Shown here: piece after piece, positions 5,981 through 12,620 of the stretch | Layout: each line of letters opens with the position of its first letter | Position numbering within the stretch: the stretch's first letter is position 1 | Assembly (NCBI GenBank): GCA_013811715.1 | Contig: JACCUS010000310.1 | Span: forward strand, 1-15,645 | DNA: 15,645 nucleotides | Direction: 5' to 3' | Origin: Nocardioidaceae bacterium | GTDB lineage: Bacteria; Actinomycetota; Actinomycetes; Propionibacteriales; Nocardioidaceae | Notes under the pieces: model-generated | What the model was told of the DNA's origin: nothing | The model's database searches: none | What the model saw: the letters and a program-made list of their open reading frames with translations, nothing else | Made by a program: the position numbers and the translations under genes

Positions 5981-6229
5981 CTAGTCCTCCGGAGGCGGGC
6001 GCCGACGCTGGGTCGGTCGAGGCGGCACCGTCTTCCCGGCCACGATCTCCCCGCGGGGCACGGTGACCACGGTGCCGTCCTCTCGACGTATAGAGATCTC
6101 GTGCTCACCCCACGACGAGAGAACGCCAAGGACATCGGTGAGCGCCGGACCACCGCTGGGTCCACGCTCGCCGGGCAAGAGCCGCCGTACGACGACCCGC
6201 TGCCCGACGAGACCGGGGTGCAGCGTCAT
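5981..6229 (-). CDS. stand-alone N-terminal domain of a GNAT-type acetyltransferase (probably truncated)
   Basis: An 82-residue protein beginning MTLHPGLVGQRVVVRR. In many actinobacteria the gene divergent from the 7Fe ferredoxin encodes a GNAT acetyltransferase of about 300 residues whose first ~75 residues look like this: 'VGxRVVVRRLLPGExGPxGGPxxTDVLG', a strand pair (HEISIRREDGTVVTVPRGEI) and the hinge 'VAGKTVPPRP'. Here the frame stops just after the hinge and the acetyl-CoA-binding domain is absent. The remaining piece is predicted to be a small beta barrel. The ATG matches the family start; GGGAGGG lies only 2 nt before it, an unusually short spacing. It is transcribed away from fdxA. 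The family assignment is from recognised sequence pattern; loss of the catalytic domain is inference. Confidence 0.6.
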   Translation of the reverse strand: MTLHPGLVGQRVVVRRLLPGERGPSGGPALTDVLGVLSSWGEHEISIRREDGTVVTVPRGEIVAGKTVPPRPTQRRRPPPED

Positions 6230-6280
6230 CGCCCTCCCATCTCGTCCGGACCTGGGTTTCGTTTCGGTGGGGTCGGCGTA

Positions 6281-6286
6281 GATACT
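6281..6286 (+). promoter_or_regulatory. candidate fdxA -10 box in the divergent promoter region
   Basis: GATACT lies 53 nt before the fdxA GTG, with a weak -35-like TTTCGT (6258-6263) 17 bp upstream. The same AT-rich spot reads TAGTAT on the minus strand, a TAnnnT box that could serve the divergent 82-residue gene. The 110 nt gap between the two genes is the only place for either promoter. Confidence 0.3.
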
Positions 6287-6339
6287 AGTTGGCGTGACGC
6301 GCTAGCGTCTGTGGTCGACCATGATCGAGGAGGACCAAG

Positions 6340-6663
6340 GTGACCTATGTCATCGCCCAGCCCTGCGTTGACGTGAAGGACCGGGGCTGCATCGACGAGT
6401 GTCCCGTCGACTGCATCTACGAGGGCAACCGGATGCTGTACATCCAGCCCGACGAGTGCGTGGACTGTGGTGCGTGCGAGCCCGTCTGTCCGGTCGAGGC
6501 GATCTTCTACGAGGACGACACACCGGAGCAGTGGAAGGACTACTACGCCGCCAACGTCGACTTCTTCGACGACCTCGGCTCGCCGGGCGGCGCCGCCAAG
6601 CTCGGGGTCATCGACAAGGACCACCCGATGATCGCCGCCCTGCCCCCGCAGAATCAGGATTGA
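6340..6663 (+). CDS. fdxA: seven-iron ferredoxin (3Fe-4S/4Fe-4S) FdxA
   Basis: A 107-residue soluble electron carrier. Cysteines at 9, 17 and 50 fit the [3Fe-4S] ligands and those at 21, 40, 43 and 46 the [4Fe-4S] ligands of Azotobacter ferredoxin I; C25 matches the free cysteine of that protein. The C-terminal extension (EQWKDYYAANVDFFDDLGSP) is typical of the actinobacterial form called FdxA, or FdxC (Rv1177) in M. tuberculosis. The GTG start has a full GAGGAGG (6327-6333) six bases upstream. dapC follows after 45 nt, the same pairing as Rv1177-Rv1178, though the electron-transfer partner is not known from this context. Confidence 0.95.
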   Translation: MTYVIAQPCVDVKDRGCIDECPVDCIYEGNRMLYIQPDECVDCGACEPVCPVEAIFYEDDTPEQWKDYYAANVDFFDDLGSPGGAAKLGVIDKDHPMIAALPPQNQD

Positions 6664-6708
6664 CACAGGGCACGACCCACCACGGGCAGGACTGGCAAGG
6701 GGCCGAGA

Positions 6709-7854
6709 TTGACGGTGGAGCCTGACTCCGCGACCGCCGCGGCCTACGACGGGTCGGCAGCGCGGTCTTTCTCCGCTCGCCTCCCCGACTTCCCGTGGGA
6801 CCGCCTGCGCGACCTGAAGGAACGCGCAGCCGCGCATCCGGGCGGCCTGGTGGACCTGTCGGTCGGCACGCCGGTCGACCCCACGCCGCGGGTGGTCCAG
6901 CACGCCCTGCGTGACTCCTCAGACTCGCCGGGCTACCCGGCTGTCTGGGGTTCGCCAGAGCTGCGGGAGGCCATCATCGGCTACCTGCGACGTCGGTGCG
7001 GGTCGGTGCCACTCACCGACGAGGCGGTGCTGCCCACTGTCGGCTCGAAGGAGCTGGTCGCCTCGCTCCCGTCGCAGCTCGGGGTCGGGCCCGGCCAGAC
7101 GGTGCTGATCCCGGAGATCGCCTATCCGACGTACGCCGTCGGGTCGCTGCTGGCCGGCGCGGAGTACTTTGCGAGCGACTCGACGGTGGCGGTCGGGCCC
7201 CGCGACGTGCCCCTGGTCTGGCTGAACTCTCCGGGCAATCCCACCGGTCGGGTGCTGCCGGCCAGTCACCTGCGCAAGGTGGTGTCGTGGGCCCGCGAGC
7301 GCGGGGCAGTCGTGGCCGTCGACGAGTGCTACTTCGAATGCGCGTGGGAGGTCGAGCCGGTTTCGGTGCTCGACGCGGAGGTCAACGGCGGGTCCCTGGA
7401 CTCGATCATCGCGGTGCACTCGCTGTCGAAGCGGTCCAACATGGCGGGGTACCGGGCCGCCTTCGTGGCAGGGGATCCGCGGTTGCTTGCCGGGCTGCGA
7501 GAGGTACGCCGGCATTCGGGGCTGATGGTCGCCGGCCCGGTGCAGCAGGCGATGCGGGTCGCGCTCGACGATGACGGCCACATCGAGGAGCAGCGAGACC
7601 GCTACCTGGAGCGCCGCAGCATGCTGCGACACGCGTTGGAGCGGGCGGGATTTCGGATCGACCACTCGGAGGGCTCCTTGTACCTGTGGGCGACGCGTGC
7701 CGAGCCGTGCATGGACACCGTTTCCTGGCTTGTCGAGCGCGGCATCTTGGCCGCGCCCGGCGACTTCTACGGCCCGCTCGGCGCCTCACACGTGCGGGTG
7801 GCGCTCACCGCCACCGACGAACGCGTCGCGGCCGCCGCCACCCGCCTGCGCTGA
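6709..7854 (+). CDS. dapC: succinyldiaminopimelate aminotransferase DapC
   Basis: A 381-residue fold-type I PLP aminotransferase that converts N-succinyl-2-amino-6-oxopimelate and glutamate to N-succinyl-LL-diaminopimelate in lysine/peptidoglycan precursor synthesis. Visible PLP-site residues are N173-x3-N177 (NSPGNPTGR), D205 (VAVDECYFE) and the Schiff-base lysine K241 (HSLSKRSNMAGYR). The opening 'LPDFPWDRLRDLKERAAAHPGG' and 'DLSVGTPVDPTP' are characteristic of the actinobacterial DapC group. The start is a TTG with AAGGGG (6697-6702) six bases upstream; a GTG two codons later is the alternative but is spaced less well. dapD and dapE of the same pathway lie 3 and 5 kb downstream. Confidence 0.92.
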   Translation: MTVEPDSATAAAYDGSAARSFSARLPDFPWDRLRDLKERAAAHPGGLVDLSVGTPVDPTPRVVQHALRDSSDSPGYPAVWGSPELREAIIGYLRRRCGSVPLTDEAVLPTVGSKELVASLPSQLGVGPGQTVLIPEIAYPTYAVGSLLAGAEYFASDSTVAVGPRDVPLVWLNSPGNPTGRVLPASHLRKVVSWARERGAVVAVDECYFECAWEVEPVSVLDAEVNGGSLDSIIAVHSLSKRSNMAGYRAAFVAGDPRLLAGLREVRRHSGLMVAGPVQQAMRVALDDDGHIEEQRDRYLERRSMLRHALERAGFRIDHSEGSLYLWATRAEPCMDTVSWLVERGILAAPGDFYGPLGASHVRVALTATDERVAAAATRLR

Positions 7855-7861
7855 CGCTCCC

Positions 7862-7925
7862 CGCGGACTGCGGGAAACCCGCGGCGCTTCGAGGGCCAGA
7901 CAGGACAACTTTCCCGCAGTCCGCG
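7862..7925. repeat. 64 bp element with perfect 16 bp inverted repeats
   Basis: CGCGGACTGCGGGAAA (7862-7877) and its exact complement (7910-7925) enclose a 32 nt centre (7878-7909). The stem is very stable and begins 7 nt after the dapC stop. There is no T-run on either side. It could act as a transcription barrier between dapC and the exporter, or be a short palindromic repeat of the REP/MITE kind. Confidence 0.85.
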
Positions 7926-8018
7926 AAGAGACGGGCGGGAAGCGATGAGTTTCGGGACTTTGCCGGGTCCCTTACGTGTTGTCAGTTGAGCAAACATCCC
8001 GACGTCGTAGGAGCCCAG

Positions 8019-9014
8019 ATGAGATCCCAGTCCGAGCTAGCGATCGAGGCTAACGGCCTGGTCAAGTCCTTCGGTGAAACCCGTGCCGTCGACGGTGTCG
8101 ACCTCGCGGTCCCGCTGGGCTCCGTCTACGGCGTGCTCGGCCCCAACGGGGCCGGCAAGACCACGACCATCCGAATGCTGGCGACACTGCTGCGCCCGGA
8201 CGCCGGCACGGCCCGTGTGCTCGGACACGACATCGTCGCCGACGCCGACGCCGTGCGCGGCCTCGTCAGCCTCACCGGCCAGTTCGCCTCGGTCGACGAG
8301 GACCTCACCGGACGCGAGAATCTGGTCCTGCTTGGGCGGCTTCTCGGTCTGAAGCGGTCTGCGGGGAAGGTGCGCGCCGCCGAGCTGCTCGAGGCGTTCG
8401 ACCTGGCCGACGCCGCCGGCCGACTGGTCAAGCACTACTCGGGCGGGATGCGCCGTCGGCTGGACATCGCCGCGAGCATTGTCGTCACGCCGAAGCTCAT
8501 GTTCCTGGACGAGCCGACCACCGGACTCGATCCGCGATCGCGCAACCAGGTCTGGGACATCATCCGCGCGTTGGTCGCCGAGGGGACCACGATCCTGCTG
8601 TGCACTCAGTACCTCGACGAGGCCGATCAGCTTGCCGACGGAATCGCGGTGATCGACCACGGCAAGGTCATCGCCGAAGGCACGCCCGGACAGCTCAAGG
8701 CATCCGCAGGGTCCGGCGCGCTGTCGATCCGGCTGCTCGACCCGGAGCAGCGACCCGAGGCCGAACGGCTGCTCGCCACATCCCTCGACGCAGTCCGCCT
8801 CGACAGCGACCCCGCAAGGCTTTCGGCGCCGTGCGCTGAGCCCGATCGTGCCGTCGAGGCCGTTGCCGAGCTCACTCGAGCCGGCGTGCGGCTTGCCGAC
8901 TTCTCCCTCGGCCAGCCGAGCCTCGACGAGGTGTTCCTGGCCCTGACCGGCCATCCTGCCGAGGGGAAGAGCCCCGAAGAATCCGTCCCGACCCAGGAGG
9001 CACGAGCGACATGA
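8019..9014 (+). CDS. DrrA-type ABC transporter ATP-binding protein
   Basis: A 331-residue ATPase of the drug-export (DrrA/daunorubicin resistance) group. Walker A is GPNGAGKTT with K47, the signature is Y140-SGGM, Walker B ends in LMFLD164-E165. At the H-loop position there is Q197 (CTQYLDEADQLAD), the glutamine that also replaces histidine in DrrA. Residues ~230-315 are the extra C-terminal domain ending in 'PSLDEVFLALTGH', again DrrA-like. The ATG has TAGGAG five bases upstream. The stop overlaps the permease ATG (ATGA at 9011-9014), so the two are made together. The substrate is unknown. No regulator gene is adjacent; the 93 nt between the palindromic element and the start hold the likely promoter, though I could not fix its boxes. 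Confidence 0.92.
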   Translation: MRSQSELAIEANGLVKSFGETRAVDGVDLAVPLGSVYGVLGPNGAGKTTTIRMLATLLRPDAGTARVLGHDIVADADAVRGLVSLTGQFASVDEDLTGRENLVLLGRLLGLKRSAGKVRAAELLEAFDLADAAGRLVKHYSGGMRRRLDIAASIVVTPKLMFLDEPTTGLDPRSRNQVWDIIRALVAEGTTILLCTQYLDEADQLADGIAVIDHGKVIAEGTPGQLKASAGSGALSIRLLDPEQRPEAERLLATSLDAVRLDSDPARLSAPCAEPDRAVEAVAELTRAGVRLADFSLGQPSLDEVFLALTGHPAEGKSPEESVPTQEARAT

Positions 9015-9859
9015 GCATCATCCCGACGAAGCCGACCTCGCCGGCACCGGCCGCCTCGGAGGACGCGCTCCGCAAGGCGCTGTCCTCCACCCCGCGGCCG
9101 CCGCGCCCCAGCGCGCTGTCGGCCGCCCTGACTTTCGGGTGGCGGGGGATGCTCAAGGTGAAGCACGTACCCGAGCAACTCCTCGACGTGACGATCACGC
9201 CGGTGATGTTCGTGTTGATGTTCACCTACCTGTTCGGCGGCGCGATCTCCGGGTCGACAGGTGAGTACCTCGACTACATCCTTCCAGGCATCTTGGTGAT
9301 GTCGGTCCTGTTCACCACTGTCTACTCCGGGGTCGCCCTCAACACCGACCTGACGAAAGGGGTCGTGGACCGCTTCCGTTCCCTTCCGATCTGGCGGCCG
9401 GCGCCGCTGGTCGGTTCCCTGCTCGGGGACAGCGTCCGCTACGTGCTCGCCGGGACGGTGATCGTGGTGCTGGGGGTGGCGTTGGGCTACCGGCCGGGTG
9501 CCGGCGTCGTCGGTGTGCTCGCCGCACTCGCGCTCGTCGTGGTCTTCGCCTTCGGGCTCTCCTGGGTGTTCACCACGGTCGGCCTGCTCATGCGCTCGCC
9601 CAATGCCGTCATGAACGCGGGCTTCATGGGGATCTTCCCGCTGACCTTCCTGAGCAACGTCTTCGTCGAGCCCGAGACGCTGCCGAGTGCCCTCGAGGCG
9701 TTCGTGAACGTCAACCCGATATCCGTGCTGGCGACCACCTCGCGCGGACTGATGGAGGGAAACGCCGCGGGCAGCGACATCGCCGTCGTCCTGGTGACAG
9801 CCGCGGCCCTGACCGCCGTGTTCGCTCCGCTCACGACGCGGCTTTACCGCCGAAGCTGA
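9011..9859 (+). CDS. DrrB-type ABC-2 transporter permease
   Basis: A 282-residue membrane protein, the channel half of the exporter encoded with the preceding ATPase. A Pro/Ala-rich cytoplasmic N-terminus of ~45 residues precedes six hydrophobic segments at about 60-78, 92-112, 138-160, 165-190, 198-218 and 254-274. The family hallmarks 'VMFVLMFTYLFGGAI', 'YILPGILVMSV', 'DLTKGVVDRFRSLPI' (the conserved cytoplasmic loop thought to contact the ATPase) and 'LSNVFVEPETLP' are all present. The start overlaps the ATPase stop by 4 nt. The gene converges on the hydrolase gene, with 51 nt between stops and no clear hairpin. Confidence 0.92.
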   Translation: MSIIPTKPTSPAPAASEDALRKALSSTPRPPRPSALSAALTFGWRGMLKVKHVPEQLLDVTITPVMFVLMFTYLFGGAISGSTGEYLDYILPGILVMSVLFTTVYSGVALNTDLTKGVVDRFRSLPIWRPAPLVGSLLGDSVRYVLAGTVIVVLGVALGYRPGAGVVGVLAALALVVVFAFGLSWVFTTVGLLMRSPNAVMNAGFMGIFPLTFLSNVFVEPETLPSALEAFVNVNPISVLATTSRGLMEGNAAGSDIAVVLVTAAALTAVFAPLTTRLYRRS

Positions 9860-9910
9860 GCTGGCAGACGAAGGCGGCGACGGCGGGACTTACGCTTTCA
9901 CTCGGGGCAC

Positions 9911-10882
9911 TCAGGCGACGTCGACGTGGACGTGGTCGCGGTGTTCGAGGACCTGCCGCGTCTCCCGCCTTTCGTCCCCGGTCAGTCCCGGTGGGTCGTA
10001 GTCGCGCCAGCCGTTCTCGGAGAGCGGGCCGCCGCTCCAGATGCGGTCGTCGAAGATCACGTGGTCGATCTCGAGCCGATCGGCGTTGGCGACCAGGTAG
10101 TGCGCCAGCACCCAGCCGCGGCGGGTGTTGTCGGCGTTGACCGGCCGGAAGAACACGTCCACCGCCCGCCCGTCGTAGTGGGCGGAGCCCTCCATGTGGC
10201 CGTCCCTCACACCGCCCGGCGCGAAGCCGCCGAGCGGCAGCTCACCGAACGACCTCGCGACGTCCCGCCGCACCGTGTCGGCGCGCGGAGTCAGCCCGAT
10301 GCCCCCGATCTCCTCGGCGGCGCTGTCCACCGGGTGCACCACGCAGCTGAAAGCCGCATCGCTGTACCCGGACATCGCCGAGGCGATCGCCCGACCGTCC
10401 TGCTCGTGGTCGGCGTAGGCGTCGGGGAAGGCGGATCGCTGCACCTCCTGCGCGGCCTCGGTGATCTCCATCTCCTCATACCCCTCCACCTGCACGAGCG
10501 CGTCGTAGAACGCGTTCGCCGCGTAGTAGGGGTCGGTGACCTGCTCCGGCGTGCCCCACCCCTGGCTCGGCCGCTGCTGGAACAGGCCGAGAGAGTCGCG
10601 GTCGCCGTGGTCGATGTTCTCCAGCTCCGACTCCTGGTAGGCGGTCGCGATCGCGATCGAGATGGCCCGGGCCGGCAGGCCGCGCCGCTGCGCAATAGAG
10701 GCGATGATCGAGGCGTTCTCGGCCTGCGCCGTCGACATCGCCACGGTGTGGCCGGCGGCCGACGCGGTGCAGCCTTCGGGGTCAGGGAGCGGACCGACCC
10801 CCTCGTGTACGACGAAGTAGACGCCTCCCGCGACCAGCGCCACAGCGACGATGGCCACCACGGCCCTGCCGACCCTACTCAC
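9911..10882 (-). CDS. membrane-anchored protein with lysozyme-like and M15 peptidase-like domains
   Basis: A 323-residue protein with one N-terminal transmembrane helix (residues 6-26) and the rest outside the membrane. Residues ~50-170 resemble a lytic-transglycosylase fold: 'AYQESEL' with E84 as likely catalytic acid and 'DRDSLGLFQQRPSQGWG'. Residues ~200-323 carry HYDGRAVD (H235, D242) and the C-terminal HRDHVHVDVA (H314, D316, H317, H319), the zinc-site spacing of M15/VanY-like peptidases. Related actinobacterial proteins are often mislabelled 'heavy metal transporter'. The likely role is trimming of peptidoglycan; both activities are inferred from motifs. The GTG start is 12 nt behind the dapD stop, with only a weak GAGG before it, so expression from the dapD transcript is likely. 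Confidence 0.78.
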   Translation of the reverse strand: MSRVGRAVVAIVAVALVAGGVYFVVHEGVGPLPDPEGCTASAAGHTVAMSTAQAENASIIASIAQRRGLPARAISIAIATAYQESELENIDHGDRDSLGLFQQRPSQGWGTPEQVTDPYYAANAFYDALVQVEGYEEMEITEAAQEVQRSAFPDAYADHEQDGRAIASAMSGYSDAAFSCVVHPVDSAAEEIGGIGLTPRADTVRRDVARSFGELPLGGFAPGGVRDGHMEGSAHYDGRAVDVFFRPVNADNTRRGWVLAHYLVANADRLEIDHVIFDDRIWSGGPLSENGWRDYDPPGLTGDERRETRQVLEHRDHVHVDVA

Positions 10883-10894
10883 GACAGCACAGCC

Positions 10895-11851
10895 TCATGG
10901 CTGGGCGGCGTCGTTGCTGTGCAGGGAGGCGTTGAGCTCGAACCCGCCGCCCCCCCGACGTACCGCCTCGACACTCCCGGTGACGCTGTTCTGCCAGAAC
11001 TGCCACCCGGACTGCCCGGAGAGCTCGCGCGCCTTGACGACCGAGCCGTCGGGCAGCGTCAGCTTGGTGCCGGCGGTGACGTAGCAGCCGGCGGCGACCA
11101 CGCAGTCGTCGCCCAACGAGATGCCGACCCCCGCGTTCGCTCCGAGGAGGCAGCGCCGACCGATCGAGACGACCTCCTTGCCGCCGCCGGACAGCGTCCC
11201 CATGATCGAGGCGCCGCCGCCGATGTCGGAGCCGTCGCCGACCACCACACCGGCGGAGACGCGGCCCTCCACCATCGAGCTTCCGAGGGTGCCCGCGTTG
11301 TAGTTGACGAACCCCTCGTGCATCACGGTGGTGCCCGACGCCAGGTGGGCGCCGAGCCGCACCCGGTCGGCGTCGGCGATGCGGACGCCGGCGGGCACGA
11401 CGTAGTCGGTCATGCGCGGGAACTTGTCGACGCCGTACACCCAGATGTCGCGGCCGGCCTCCCGGGCGCGCAGCCGCGTCATCTCAAAGCCGGTGACCGC
11501 GCACGGCCCGAGCGACGTCCAGACGACGTTGGTCAGCAGACCGAAGACACCGTCCATGTTCAGTCCATGCGGCGCGACGAGCCGGTGGCTCAGCAGGTGC
11601 AGCCGGAGCCAGACGTCGGCGGTGTCCTCCGGCGGGGCGGCCAGGTCCTCGACGACCACGTGCAGCACCTTGCGGTTTACCTCACGGACGTGGTCGGGCC
11701 CATCCAGCGAGCACAGCGCGGGAGGGGCGTGCCAGTCGCCGTCTGGAACCGTGCCCAGCCGCGGCTCGGTGAACCAGACGTCCAGCACGGCGCCACCCGC
11801 GTCGTACGTGGCCAGGCCGAAGCCCCAGGCAGGGGTGGGGGTGTCCGTCAC
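10895..11851 (-). CDS. dapD: 2,3,4,5-tetrahydropyridine-2,6-dicarboxylate N-succinyltransferase DapD
   Basis: A 318-residue trimeric enzyme that transfers succinyl from succinyl-CoA to tetrahydrodipicolinate, the entry step of the succinylase route to meso-diaminopimelate. The length and sequence match the mycobacterial type (Rv1201c): an N-terminal alpha/beta domain ('NMDGVFGLLTNVVWTS') and a left-handed beta-helix of hexapeptide repeats ('EGRVSAGVVVGDGSDIGGG', 'SIMGTLSGGGKEV', 'CLLGANAGVGISLGDDCVV') with the ending 'VKARELSGQSG...FELNASLHSN'. The GTG start at 11851 gives the family N-terminus; a longer open frame to 12319 is Arg/Pro-rich and overlaps the VOC gene. The start is preceded by a TAnnnT box at 7 nt and by no strong ribosome binding site. 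The peptidoglycan hydrolase gene follows at 12 nt. Confidence 0.95.
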   Translation of the reverse strand: MTDTPTPAWGFGLATYDAGGAVLDVWFTEPRLGTVPDGDWHAPPALCSLDGPDHVREVNRKVLHVVVEDLAAPPEDTADVWLRLHLLSHRLVAPHGLNMDGVFGLLTNVVWTSLGPCAVTGFEMTRLRAREAGRDIWVYGVDKFPRMTDYVVPAGVRIADADRVRLGAHLASGTTVMHEGFVNYNAGTLGSSMVEGRVSAGVVVGDGSDIGGGASIMGTLSGGGKEVVSIGRRCLLGANAGVGISLGDDCVVAAGCYVTAGTKLTLPDGSVVKARELSGQSGWQFWQNSVTGSVEAVRRGGGGFELNASLHSNDAAQP

Positions 11852-11858
11852 CCGTCCA

Positions 11859-11864
11859 ACGCTA
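11859..11864 (-). promoter_or_regulatory. candidate -10 box for leaderless dapD transcript
   Basis: On the minus strand TAGCGT fits TAnnnT and lies 7 nt before the dapD GTG. Only 38 nt separate dapD from the divergent VOC gene, so the two promoters must overlap. No clear -35 was found. Confidence 0.4.
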
Positions 11865-11877
11865 CCGACCCGGGAAG

Positions 11878-11883
11878 TAAGGT
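11878..11883 (+). promoter_or_regulatory. candidate -10 box for leaderless VOC-protein transcript
   Basis: TAAGGT lies 6 nt before the ATG at 11890, which has no ribosome binding site. Spacing suits transcription starting on the A of the ATG. It interlocks with the dapD box on the other strand. Confidence 0.4.
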
Positions 11884-11889
11884 CCCGGT

Positions 11890-12579
11890 ATGGCCATCGC
11901 GCGGTACAAGGACCTGTGCATCGACAGCAGCGACAACGAGACGCTCGGGCGGTTCTGGGCGGCCGCGCTGGGGCTGCGCTTCGAGCCCGACGACGCCGCC
12001 GGCACTCTGCTCGGGGAGGTCGACGAGCAGCGCGTCTGGATGAACGTCGTGCCCGAGCAGAAGACGGCCAAACACCGCGTGCACATAGACATCCACGCGG
12101 CCTCGGTCGAGGAGATCGTGGCGCTGGGCGCGGTGGTGCTGGAACCGGCCGAGGAGTTCGATCGGCCGTGGACGGTGCTGGCCGATCCGGAGGGCGGTGA
12201 GTTCTGCGTCTTCGTGCGGTCGCCCGACAGGCTGCCGGCGTACCGGCTCTACGAGATCGTCGTCGACTGCGCCGATCCGCAGCAGATCGCACGGTGGTGG
12301 GCCGATGTGCTGGGTGCACGACTCGGCAGCGATCCTGCTAAGGGCTGGGCCTGGTTCGAGGAGGCGCCGGCGGGCTTGCCCTTCGACGGGATGTCCTTCG
12401 TGCCGGTGCCGGAGCCGAAGACGGTCAAGAACCGTGTTCACTGGGACGTCACCGCAGACTCGATCGACGACCTGGTCGCCGTGGGGGCGAGGCTGCTGCG
12501 GACGCCCACGGCTGCCGACGACTGGCACGTGCTGGCCGACCCGGAGGGCAACGAGTTCTGCGCCTTCACCGGCGGGTAG
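11890..12579 (+). CDS. tandem VOC (glyoxalase/bleomycin-resistance) domain protein
   Basis: A 229-residue protein with two similar VOC modules of the Glyoxalase_6 type, residues ~1-113 and ~118-229. Each shows the same order: an opening strand (YKDLCIDSSD / LYEIVVDCAD), a helix with FW or WW (LGRFWAAALG / IARWWADVLG), a 'K-RVH-D' strand (AKHRVHIDIH / VKNRVHWDVT) and the ending 'LADPEGxEFC-F'. Such proteins act as metal-dependent lyases, dioxygenases or binders of toxic compounds; the substrate here is not apparent. The two halves form one pseudo-symmetric unit from an internal duplication. It sits between the divergent dapD and the co-directional dapE, 41 nt before dapE, and so may share transcription with dapE. 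Confidence 0.88.
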   Translation: MAIARYKDLCIDSSDNETLGRFWAAALGLRFEPDDAAGTLLGEVDEQRVWMNVVPEQKTAKHRVHIDIHAASVEEIVALGAVVLEPAEEFDRPWTVLADPEGGEFCVFVRSPDRLPAYRLYEIVVDCADPQQIARWWADVLGARLGSDPAKGWAWFEEAPAGLPFDGMSFVPVPEPKTVKNRVHWDVTADSIDDLVAVGARLLRTPTAADDWHVLADPEGNEFCAFTGG

Positions 12580-12620
12580 CGGTGGGGGCCGTCCGTGGGG
12601 TGTTCGACACAATGGCGGCC

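Noticed and set aside
5749..6165. 138-codon minus frame
   Set aside because: Its middle is a run of Arg and Pro typical of an out-of-frame reading; it overlaps the 82-residue gene, which has a clear family pattern.
7979..8018. Promoter for the exporter starting from TTGTCA (7979-7984)
   Set aside because: No acceptable -10 hexamer lies 16-18 bp downstream, so no box is claimed.
9926..12043. 705-codon plus-strand open frame across the hydrolase and dapD genes
   Set aside because: The product is repetitive in Val, Arg, Gly and Asp without a fold pattern, while the opposite strand encodes two proteins with complete motifs.
11852..12319. 5' extension of dapD to give a 474-residue protein
   Set aside because: The added part is Arg/Pro/Ser-rich and overlaps the well-supported VOC gene; the GTG at 11851 gives the normal DapD length.
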